Under the pieces are notes generated by a model. It saw nothing but the letters and a program-made list of their open reading frames with translations. It was not told the origin of the DNA and searched no databases. From Macrolepiota albuminosa (lineage: Eukaryota > Basidiomycota > Agaricomycetes > Agaricales > Agaricaceae): a stretch of 64,000 nucleotides of DNA. The stretch spans positions 1,784,183 to 1,848,182 of the forward strand of contig JAMWFC010000117.1 of assembly GCA_027475525.1 (NCBI GenBank), written 5' to 3'. Positions 55,757 through 64,000 of the stretch are shown here, piece by piece. The first letter of the stretch is position 1. Each line of letters opens with the position of its first letter. A program made the translations under genes and the position numbers.

Positions 55757-57066
55757 TTAAGCGCCGGCACGCTTACTTAATTGATGTGGGCGCTTAACGC
55801 CCTTCAACTCCAAATAACGGTCAAGTGCCGCCAACTTGGAGCAATGGGAGTGTGGCTCCCATGTTGTGTCTCCGAGGGACCAGCGTACTTCAAACTCGAG
55901 CGTGTTACGCTCAGTCCACCGGTGCCCAATGATGCACTCAACGAACCATTTGTCATTGTCTCGAGCCCCAAAATCATAGGGGCCCGGGGTCGCCCTGTTA
56001 GAGAATAGCGCATCATCAGACACGCTGTATAGTTGCAACAGCAACATGTGAAACTTTGGAACGATGCGTCATTCCTGTAATGCCAGAGGCAGCTCCAACA
56101 CATAGTTGGAGGTGCTTGGCTCTGCGTCTAGAATGCGGTATGGGCCTACCCATTTTGGGCAGAGTTTACTTGCCCAACCCTTTGGGAGTCTCAGGTTACG
56201 CGTTGACAGGTAAACCAACGCTCCTACTGCTATTGGCGGTTCTGCTTGCCTACGGTGATTGGTGTTTTTTGCCTGAAAGACTTGCACCTCTATGATGGCG
56301 TCATGTGCCACCGCAATGTTCTCCAGGGCCTGCCTGGTGAACTCAACAACTCCTCGGTGGGCCACCGTATCAGCACGAACTTCGTGCAGCATGGAGGGCA
56401 AGTACCCTCCATTGAGCTCAAAGGGCGCATATCCTGTCGTATCTGAGATACTCGCGTTAATCGCAAACTCAGTGAGTGGACACCAGTCCACCCAGTCTCG
56501 TTGGTCAGGGCGAACCACTGCCCTCAGAATCTGGCCTATACTGTGGTTAGCCCACTCTGTTTGCCCATCTGTTCGAGGATGGAAGGACGTCGACATGAGA
56601 AGTCGCGCTCCTAACAGTTTGTGGAGTTCCCTCCACCATTGAGACGTGAACTTCGAGTCACAGTTGCTCACAATGGTGCTAGGCAGCCCATGCAGCCTAA
56701 CAATCTCCCTAAGGTAGATCCATGACAGCTCCTTAGCTGTCAGCGTAGTTCGCACCGGTATGAGGTGCACCATGCTCGCCATGCAGCATATTACCACCCA
56801 GAGGTAATTGAACCCTCTGGACTCAGGAAAGGGACGAAGTCCATTCCAATGGAATCCCAAGGTTTCACCGGCATGGGTAGCTGGTGTAGCTTCCCAGGAG
56901 GAGATCCAGGGGGCAACTTTGCCCTCTGACATGCTGCGCATGAGGCACAGAACTTAGTCACTTCTTGGGCCATACGTGGCCACCAATACCATCTCCGGAT
57001 GTAGCCCAACGTCCTGGCGGCACCAAAGTGCCCCACCAGTGCATGGGCCTGGTCCAAGACCCGCAT
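55757..57066 (-). pseudogene. Element E integrase and chromodomain, broken
   Basis: HHCC region (LDQAHALVGHFG ... CASCAACQRAK), D (IGMDFVP), D at the position of IVSNCDSKFTS (the usual SDRG is changed), E (DGQTEWANHSIGQILR). GPY/F-like module (KWVGPYRILDAEPS) and a chromodomain (FVECIIGHRWTERNTLEFEV, RWSLGDTTWEPH). A one-base frame change at about 56828, just after MDFVP, and TGA at 56069 (CGA) inactivate it. Ends at TAA 55757-55759. Confidence 0.85.
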
Positions 57067-58205
57067 AACAATGGTTCACGTATGGGGGAGGCAGACCACT
57101 GCCACCCCTTGATGGTTCTCCGTTGTGATGAGTCCACCAGGCTCATGCCTGAACTGAGAATGGTTGTCAGGATTGGCGATTATCTTGGCAAAGAGAGAAT
57201 CATCACCATAGTCCTGCACCACTTCCTTCCGGAAGTTGTCGCTGACTAGGCTAGGGGGCTGGGATGAAGGCAATTCGCCTTCGAGCATCTCCGCCAGCGT
57301 AATGGGTAAATCAGGGCGCTTGTGCTCCCCAGTTGATGCTGGGTCCACGACTTCATGCTCCTTGAGCAACTGGGCAGCTACGTCCCACTCTTCACGCTGC
57401 TCCCTGAGGCGAGTGCTTCACCTCCGTTCATCGTCACGCATAGCACGTACTTCCAGGACATGCTCCCTGAGCTCCTGGTATCGGTGGAGAGGTAAATCCT
57501 CTCCATCAGGGTCTATGCAGCAGTCTGCCTGCACATACTCATGAGGCTCGTGAGCCTCCCCAACTACATCACTCTCAAAGTAGTGTGACAAGCAGTCTGC
57601 CACTTTGTTGAGTTCACCTTTAACATAGGTGATGTCGAACTGGTATCTCGACATGTAGTCTATCCACCGTCGCTGACGCGGCGACAAGTTCACCTGAGTT
57701 TTAAAGAACTCAAGGGCCTTGTGGTCCGTTATGATGTGGATGGGATATCCCATCAGCTTATCCTCCCACTTGAGGAGGGCCTCAAGTATGGCAAGAGTCT
57801 CCAGCTCGTGCACCGCATAGTTTTGCTGGGCCGTCGTGAACTTCTTCGACATGAACCCTGCTGGGTGGCACGTCTGCCAGCTGCTTCCCTGACCATACAT
57901 GGCTCCAACGCCTGTCTTGGATGCGTCGCAAATGAGCCATATTGGCTCGTCCTGTCTAGGGTCGATTGGTCAAATCACTGGAGTCTTCGTACAGATCTGT
58001 TTGACCATCTCAAAGCACCGCTGGTGCAACGGCCTCCAATTGAACGGTGACCCGTTCTGCGTCATGGCCATAAGTGGCCCAGTATAGGCTGTGACATCGG
58101 GCAAGAAGCTCGATATGTAGTTGACAAGGCCAACGAATCGTTGGATGTCATTGTAGTTTCGGGGCGTGCGCCACTCCCAAATGTGATTGAGCTTGTCCTG
58201 ATTGG
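57067..58205 (-). pseudogene. Element E RNase H and linker
   Basis: Continuous frame with TGA at 57076, 57418 and 57970, all where Arg CGA fits. RNase H core: LICDASKTGVGAMYGQG, NYAVHELETLAILEAL, HIITDHKALEFFKTQ. Linker rich in Glu/Pro; RT thumb (WEWRTPRNYNDIQRFVG) at the upper end. Confidence 0.8.
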
Positions 58206-59072
58206 TGTCAGGTTCCGCTGAGTCGGGGGCTTTCCGGGAAAGCAACGCCCTTACAATGCGGACTTGACCTACGAATACTCGGGTGTCTGGAACTCCGGGG
58301 CTAGGACTCTGGGGTTCAAGACGAGGACAGGGGTAATCCCGGGAGAGGGGACTAGAGTCCGGGGGTTTTGGGTTGGAGGTAACTGAGAGTTAGAGGGGGT
58401 CGAGTCGTGAACCGGAGGTTCTAAGACAAGACCAAGTTAGTAAATCAAGAGTCGCGAAGTGCGTACCAAAACTTAGAGCATGCGAATACTTAGGCGTGCC
58501 AGTTGAAGCGTACCAATCAAGGCGTACCAGTCAAGCAAAGGGCACGCAATAACCAAAGTAATATCAAGACTAGCGAATACAGCGGAGAACTACACTATAA
58601 GTACTACGGATCGTGTCTCGGGATTCCGGGGTGTCTGGGATGAGTTCCGGGGGTCATTGAGTAGCGGCCAGGGACTGTATACCGGGATCGCGCGTGTGGG
58701 GACGCGCGATCAATTGGCGCGGAGGGAGTCATGATGTGTGGGGCGTGATGCGTGATGGTCGGGTGCGAGCTGCGTGATCCGATCGTTGATGGCGGTTGAT
58801 CCCGGGGTCCGTGATGCAGGGGTCCCGGGGGGCTGGCTGATGGCGATCGTTGACGGCTGATGGCGGTCATTGATGCGTGTGATGGCGGCGTCGGCAGCTG
58901 TGGGGGCGGGGTGCGCTGTGGGATTGTTGACGGCTGATGGCGGTCATTGATGCGTGTGATGGCGGCGTCGGCAGCTGTGGGGGCGGGGTGCGCTGTGGGA
59001 TTGGCGGAAGAGGTTCCCAGGCGGGGCTCTGGGGGGTGTCCCGGGGAGGTTCCGGGGGGAGGGGTCATGACA
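58206..59072 (-). repeat. F-family solo LTR inserted in element E RT
   Basis: Inverse of the F 5' LTR; reads TGTCATGACC .. CCTGACA on the minus strand. Exact 5-bp flanks ATTGG (58201-58205, 59073-59077). Contains one 77-bp duplication. Confidence 0.92.
58849..59002. repeat. Exact 77-bp tandem duplication
   Basis: Copies 58849-58925 and 58926-59002, in the F-family solo LTR. Confidence 0.95.
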
Positions 59073-60230
59073 ATTGGGGGTGGATACCCCGCTCATCTAT
59101 GACATGCCCTAGGCAGTCTATACTCTGAGCGTAAAGCTCACATTTCTTCCACTTCAAGTACAACTTGTACTTGCGTAGTCATGCCCTAGGCAGTCTATAC
59201 TCTGAGCGTAAAGCTCACATTTCTTCCACTTCAAGTACAACTTGTACTTGCGTAGTCATTCGAATACGACTCTGAGGTGCTGCTCATGCTCCTCCATAGA
59301 ATCCGAGTAGATGAATATATCATCTAAGTAGACGTGCATAAAACGTCCTATTACATCTCGAAAAATAGAGGTCATTAGCCTCTGGAAGATGGCAGGAGCA
59401 TTACAGTCTCCAATCTGCATTATGTTGCTCGTGAACGTGCCCATAATTGATGCAAATACGGTCTTGGGTACGTCTTCGGTGCGAATGCGCACCTGCTTGT
59501 AAGCATCAGTAAGGTCAATCTTCGAGCGATACTTCGCCCAAGCCACGTCTTCCCAGATCACCTCCTGATCTGGTAAAGGAGTTACATCCTTTATAGTGTT
59601 GTCATTGCGCTGACACGCATCAAGAGCTGTTCAAAGGGATCCATCCTTCTTCGGTATGCACAATAATGGTGCAGCTTGAGCGGTGGTGCATGGGGACCAC
59701 CATTGAGCATTCAAATAGCGATTAGTTTTATCGCGTAGTTGCTCCTGAAGTGCACGCGGGCAGCACAGCAAGTGGTACTTATATTGCTTGCTCTCGTCTA
59801 TGAGATTGATCTCATGGTTCACCTCCCACCATGGCGGGAGCTCCTCCTTGGTCCCGTTGACCATGTCAGCAAATTCTTCTTGCCATTGCTGATGCAACCG
59901 AGGTATATCTTCCTCATGAAGGCTTGTCGCCTTCTGCTTCCCCTTCATACGTACCGGGGGAAGTACTTCCACCGTCTCTGAGGGTGGCCGAGGTGGCGGT
60001 GCATATTGCTCATGCATTGCGAGCACCCAATTGACACTGTTATTGGGTATATGTAGTCTCAGCAGAGAACCCGCTGCCGCTGCCTTATAAGCCACGAGGC
60101 TTTTCCCCTCACGTACAAGTGAGTACGCTACGGACACCTCGTCCAAGGCTGGCTGGCAATACGCTGGTTTGACGGTCATCCGTCTCTGGTGTTTTGCGCA
60201 CATGTGGCTGCCACCAGCTCGTTCCACTCT
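59073..60230 (-). pseudogene. Element E reverse transcriptase, N-terminal and palm part
   Basis: EFADMVNGTKEELPPWWEV, YKYHLLCCPRALQEQLR, AAPLLCIPKKDGSL, then TGA (59631, for CGA), KIDLTDAYKQVRI, MGTFTSNIMQIGDCNAP and the catalytic VYLDDIFIYS, intact here. The 77-bp duplication at 59103-59256 breaks the frame right after the YLDD region; removing one copy restores DCLGHVIDERGIHP exactly as in D. Confidence 0.85.
59103..59256. repeat. Exact 77-bp tandem duplication
   Basis: Copies 59103-59179 and 59180-59256, in E RT. Taking one out restores the RT frame. Confidence 0.95.
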
Positions 60231-60965
60231 TGCGGCATTTGGGGGTCATATGCCCAGTTGTACTCTGGCAGGGGTGCTGGTCGCTCCCATAGGGACCGTG
60301 TGTCCCCCTCTCCTGAGGCTTCCGCCTCTTGGATGCTGTCTCTCAAGTCATCCAACTTGACTCGTGAGGATGTAGGTGGACATACATCCACTGAGTCCTC
60401 CCGTTGTCTTGCCTTTCGATGGCGCTTGTCTGGAGGCTTTGTGCCTTGAATATCAGGAGCAATTATTTGCTCATCGCTCCTCTTGGAGGCTTGATACTCC
60501 TCCTCACTCATCATCACCACGTTGTGGTCTGCGCTCAGTCCAGGCATAGCCTGCACTTCCTCCTCCACATCCTCCACCGCTGGCACTCTGCGCCGGCCAA
60601 GTCATGGAGACTCCTTGCGTTTCTCTGTAGTGCGATGACGTCACAGATGATTATCAGTGTTGTCTGCTGTAGCTCGTTCAGCTGGGATCACTTTCCCATT
60701 CACTATTACCTGACAGTGGTCAAAGTCTAATATGACTTTGTTACGCTGCATGAATGGTGTTCCCAGTATCATATCATAGCGATCAAAGTTCGCTACATCC
60801 ATGTATTCCCGGCTACGTGAGCCCGGTGTTTGGACAGTCACATTTGTCCCATACTGCACCATGGCTCGGCTCCCTACAGTGCCCAGCTGTAACCAACTCC
60901 TGCATGGATATTCTGTACACATGGGCAAACTGGGGCGTTATGCCCAACGTAGTACTCCCAGAGTC
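60176..60965 (-). pseudogene. Element E protease and connector
   Basis: Directly after the TAG at 60966-60968: DSGSTTLGITPQFAHV, the retropepsin active site. A small deletion shortly after shifts the frame; the rest of the protease is in 60641-60928 (YMDVANFDRYDMILGTP). An acidic connector (60176-60586) follows with another frame change near 60200. Confidence 0.75.
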
Positions 60966-62113
60966 CTATAAGGTCCATGCCTTGTGGCCATCTACGTCCA
61001 CATACGAGACCAGGCACTCCTTGTCTGCCCGTTTCAATGTAGGGCACTGCAAAGTGCCCTCTGCACGATGAAGAGTCACCTTCTTCATCCAAACCACGTT
61101 ATTCTTTTCGGGATCATTTGTAGATGGCCAATCCATCATCGCCGCTAGGCACTCGGAGTCGCTGTCATGACTGTAGTACTCGTTGTCGTAGACATCGTCA
61201 TATATGTCAACTGTGACATACTCCTTCCCCTCCACAACCACACTCTCGGGCTTGGCACCCGATGCCTCCTCTGGGGGCTCCTGGTCATTTGTGGGATGCT
61301 CTGCCTCAGACTCAGACACGTCTCCATCACTCCCACTCGTGGCTGCAGTATGTGCAGCTCGAAGGTGGGCACAGGGTGTATATCCCTTCCTCGGGGCTCC
61401 TGGCTTTGCAGGGCAGTTGGTAGCGTAGTGGCCTGGTTGGCCACACGCAAAACAAGTCCCCGTCTGACCTGGTGGGTTGGCCGGCTTGAAGTCCAGCCTT
61501 GGTTTAGGACGTTCTCCGTCCGGCGCCTGCTCTGGGCGTGGGTGGCTCTGCCCTCGGTTCGCAGCAGGGGTTCTGCGTACCACAAACCGCATGTTGCGGT
61601 CACGATCCAAATCGGCCTTTTTGGCCAGGAAGGTCCCCACATGCTGACCCCATGAGGGTGTCCCAGCAGGCGGTAGTCGCCTGGGTCCCCCTTTGTGTCC
61701 ACTCCAATGTTCGTAGTGGTTAGCAGTCTTCAGGGACTGCTCATACCTCATGGCATATGCCACAAACTCTCCACATCGTTGACTTCTGGGGACAGTCCAT
61801 CCTCACGTATCAGATAGCGGCGCATGTCTGCTGGAATGCCATCCAAGAATGTTTCAAGCATTGTATACCCGTCCAGGTATACTGCCATATTCTGGGCATG
61901 GTCGTTAAGGGTATCATAGAACCCTTGCACTCCCAACTTCTTGGTGTACTTGGCAGACTGGAAATCCCGCCTCGCATCCTGTTAAGGGTATCATAGAACC
62001 CTTGCACTCCCAACTTCTTGGTGTACTTGGCAGACTGGAAATCCCGCCTCGCATCCTGTAGCGTTGAGGGGTGCACGAATCGATCGTACAGTCCTGTAAG
62101 GACTCCTTTGAAC
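60966..62113 (-). pseudogene. Element E gag (5' end cut by F)
   Basis: Capsid segment near 62060-61760 (DARRDFQSAKYTKKLGVQGF, FLDGIPADMRRYLIREDG), a one-base loss near 61765, then a CCHC knuckle CFACGQPGHYATNC (about 61413-61456) and an acidic C-terminus (ESVVVEGKEYVTVDIYDD). Ends at TAG 60966-60968 followed at once by the protease D-S-G. A 77-bp duplication at 61904-62057 splits the capsid part; removing it restores the frame. Confidence 0.82.
61904..62057. repeat. Exact 77-bp tandem duplication
   Basis: Copies 61904-61980 and 61981-62057, in E gag. Taking one out restores YDTLN followed by DHAQNMAVY. Confidence 0.95.
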
Positions 62114-62325
62114 TGTCACGACCCCCTCCCTCCGGGCCCACCCCGGGACACCCCCGGAACACCCTCCGGGACCCTCCCTCCGACCCCACAGGACACGCCC
62201 CGCCATCACGACCGCCGACACCGCCATCACGCGCATCAGGACCGCCATCAACCGCCACCGATCGCCATCAGCCAGCCCCCGGGACCCCTGCATCACAGAC
62301 CCCGGGATCAACCGCCATCAACGAT

Positions 62326-62479
62326 CGGATCACGCGGCTCGCATCAAGCCATCACGCATCACGCCCCACGCATCACGACTCCCTCCGCGCCAATTGATCG
62401 CGCGGATCACGCGGCTCGCATCAAGCCATCACGCATCACGCCCCACGCATCACGACTCCCTCCGCGCCAATTGATCGCG
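62326..62479. repeat. Exact 77-bp tandem duplication
   Basis: Copies 62326-62402 and 62403-62479, in the F 5' LTR. Confidence 0.95.
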
Positions 62480-62548
62480 CGTCCCCACGCGCGATCCCGG
62501 TACGCACCCCTGCCGCTACTCAATAACCCCCGGAACCCATCCCAGACA

Positions 62549-62702
62549 TCCCGGAACCCCGAGACCCGGCCCCGTAGTACTTATAGCGTAGTTCCTTGTT
62601 GTATTCGCTAGTCTTGATATTACATTCCCGGAACCCCGAGACCCGGCCCCGTAGTACTTATAGCGTAGTTCCTTGTTGTATTCGCTAGTCTTGATATTAC
62701 AT
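62549..62702. repeat. Exact 77-bp tandem duplication
   Basis: Copies 62549-62625 and 62626-62702, in the F 5' LTR. Confidence 0.95.
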
Positions 62703-63082
62703 TGGTTATTGCGTGCCCTCTTGTTTGACTGGCACGCCTCGTTTGGTACGCTTCGACTGGCACGCCTTAGTATTCGCGTGCTATAAGTTTTGGTACGCAC
62801 TTCGCGACTCTTAATTACTAACTTGGTCTCGTCTTAGAACCTCCGGTTCACGACTCGACCCCCTCCCATCCTCAGCTACTCCACCAAAACCCCCGGACTC
62901 TAGTCCCCTCTCCCGGGATTACCCCTGTCCTCGTCTTGAACCCCGGAGTCCTAGCCCCGGAGTTCCAGACACCCGAGTATCCGTAGATCAAGTCCGCATC
63001 GTAAGGGCGTCGCTTTCCCGGAAAGCCCCCGACTCAGCGGAACCTGACATAATATCAAGACTCTTTCCTTACACCGTTCTTG

Positions 63083-64000
63083 ATGGCTACGTATACTCAC
63101 ACCTACTACCCCACGGGGTACCAGACCGACCCTTACGGACGCCCGGTACCCGACCACTACTCCGCGCAGACCCCCCGCCCTGTCTACCCACCCCTCCCAT
63201 ACGAACCTCAGTACCTCCACCGCCACTGGGCCCCCGACCCATCCTTCTATGATCTGGGGCCCTCAGCCAGTTGGGCCCCTCCGCCCAACCTAGCCATGGC
63301 ACGACCCGTGGAGGTCCCCTCGTACCGGAGCATTCCCGGGGGCCTGCCGGAGACCCCTCCTGTACCCAGTGGGCCTCGCCCGATTCCCCCCAGCGAGGGC
63401 CCCTTTGCACCCACCCCCTACTACGGTTACCAGCGCCCCGTCCCCCAACCCCGAGAACCCCGAGGACCCCCCTACCCCGACTACCCCCCTCGTCATTACC
63501 CGGCCGCCGCTCCACCCGCTCGAACCCCTCCCTCGCCAATGGGACGACGACGCCTCGAGGAGTATGAACGGCAACGGGACGAGATACTCCGCTCCCTCAG
63601 GATCTCACCGGAGGACTTCGCGCAACGGACGAGGACGCTGCTCGTGGAATTCGGGCACGACGACTTCGAAGGCACTCCGGAGGAATGGGCTCACTGCCTG
63701 GTCGAATTCGGGGATCGCCTCACGCGAGGAGAACTCCCGGAGCAAACCATGGTAAAGTATAGGCGCAATACGATCCTCCGGGAAGAATTACAGCAGCTGC
63801 TCGACGAAGTCCACGCGTCCCCCTCCCCTCGGCCCCTCAACGACCCCGCGGACCCAGGTCGCTCGATTCACATTCGACGGGAACCCCCGGAACCGGCCCC
63901 AGCAGTCCCGGCAGCCCCCACGGTCCCCACTCCGGAGCAACGGCAACGGGAAGAACGGCAGAACGCCTCAGCCATACTACGGTCCCTCAACCCGACGGGA
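63083..64000 (+). CDS. Element F Gag-like protein, N-terminal part (runs off the window)
   Basis: ATG 34 bases after the LTR; 306 codons open to the window end. The first 160 residues are rich in Pro, Tyr and Arg (MATYTHTYYPTGYQTDPYGR; PYYGYQRPVPQPREPRGPP), probably disordered. Then a helical, charged part (RRRLEEYERQRDEILRSL, ISPEDFAQRTRTLLVEFG, TMVKYRRNTILREELQQLL). Being the first open frame after a 5' LTR, it is most likely gag; no zinc knuckle is visible yet. Confidence 0.7.
   Translation, partial: MATYTHTYYPTGYQTDPYGRPVPDHYSAQTPRPVYPPLPYEPQYLHRHWAPDPSFYDLGPSASWAPPPNLAMARPVEVPSYRSIPGGLPETPPVPSGPRPIPPSEGPFAPTPYYGYQRPVPQPREPRGPPYPDYPPRHYPAAAPPARTPPSPMGRRRLEEYERQRDEILRSLRISPEDFAQRTRTLLVEFGHDDFEGTPEEWAHCLVEFGDRLTRGELPEQTMVKYRRNTILREELQQLLDEVHASPSPRPLNDPADPGRSIHIRREPPEPAPAVPAAPTVPTPEQRQREERQNASAILRSLNPTG

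Larger units (their letters stand above)
52054..62113 (-). mobile_element. Element E: chromodomain Ty3/gypsy with extra 3' gene (5' end split off by F)
   Basis: Minus strand: gag, protease, RT/RNase H, integrase, chromodomain, extra gene, polypurine tract and 3' LTR in order. An F-family solo LTR (58206-59072) sits in RT and element F (from 62114) cuts gag. Frameshifts and TGA stops inactivate it, but it is much better preserved than D. Confidence 0.88.
62114..63049 (+). repeat. Element F 5' LTR
   Basis: TGTCACGACC .. CCTGACA, 936 bp as written, but two 77-bp duplications (62326-62479, 62549-62702) would reduce it to 782 bp. C-rich, with many CpG. Confidence 0.88.
62114..64000 (+). mobile_element. 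Element F: LTR retrotransposon, 5' part only
   Basis: A 5' LTR (62114-63049) followed by a gag-type open frame to the window end. The left flank is TGAAC (62109-62113); the right flank is outside. Inserted in element E gag. Solo LTRs of the same family lie at 22204 and 58206. Not decayed, so recent. Confidence 0.85.

Noticed and set aside
58604..59068. Pro-rich open frame on the minus strand as a gene
   Set aside because: It lies wholly within an F-family solo LTR and includes a 77-bp duplication.
59100..62702. Direct repeats as a CRISPR-like array
   Set aside because: Each 77-bp repeat occurs only twice, head to tail without spacers, and the sequences differ between sites.

Overview
The window looks like a repeat-rich, gene-poor stretch of a basidiomycete (probably Agaricomycotina) chromosome. 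The spliced genes have introns of about 45-64 nt with GT..AG ends. One host gene is a Gti1/Pac2 (WOPR) regulator and another ends in a ubiquitin-like domain plus a RanBP2-type zinc finger. Nearly everything else is layered retrotransposons. I could not fix the species; a Rhizoctonia-like fungus is only a guess.

Layout. 1-724: 3' end of a host gene (USP48-like deubiquitinase, three exons). 1436-20720: an old coding-like sequence split by chromodomain Ty3/gypsy element A (2205-19746, TSD AGAGT). A is itself split inside its gag zinc knuckle by the younger Ty3/gypsy element B (3865-15048, TSD GCGC). B carries, besides gag-pol, a spliced gene on the opposite strand with a Zn2Cys6-like cysteine cluster. 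20720-25381: degenerate sequence with an F-family solo LTR (TSD CAGAG) and an E-family LTR split by a Tc1/mariner element. 25948-27688: the apparently intact WOPR regulator. 27760-30520: degenerate host-like sequence including a broken Nas6/gankyrin-type ankyrin gene.

31160-36880: a decayed LINE on the minus strand, interrupted by two A-family solo LTRs in opposite orientations. 36960-48980: decayed chromodomain Ty3/gypsy element D (plus strand), interrupted by an inverted C-family LTR and by a B-family solo LTR that itself holds a C-family LTR. 49014-52053: AT-rich debris with two more A-family solo LTRs. 52054-62113: element E (minus strand), a less decayed relative of D, interrupted by an F-family solo LTR. 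62114-64000: the 5' LTR and start of gag of F, which runs off the window.

Four observations matter most. (1) Fifteen exact head-to-tail duplications all have a period of 77 bp, whatever the sequence; removing one copy restores reading frames, which points to assembly joins (k=77 overlaps). (2) Element B has an antisense, multi-exon Zn2Cys6-like gene. (3) D and E share an extra gene downstream of the chromodomain, on the pol strand. (4) D and E share an in-frame TAG just before the protease D-S-G, suggesting programmed readthrough.

Age order can be read from decay. A, D, the LINE and most solo LTRs are full of TGA stops at former CGA codons, and their target duplications differ mainly at CpG. 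B, E and F are much less affected.
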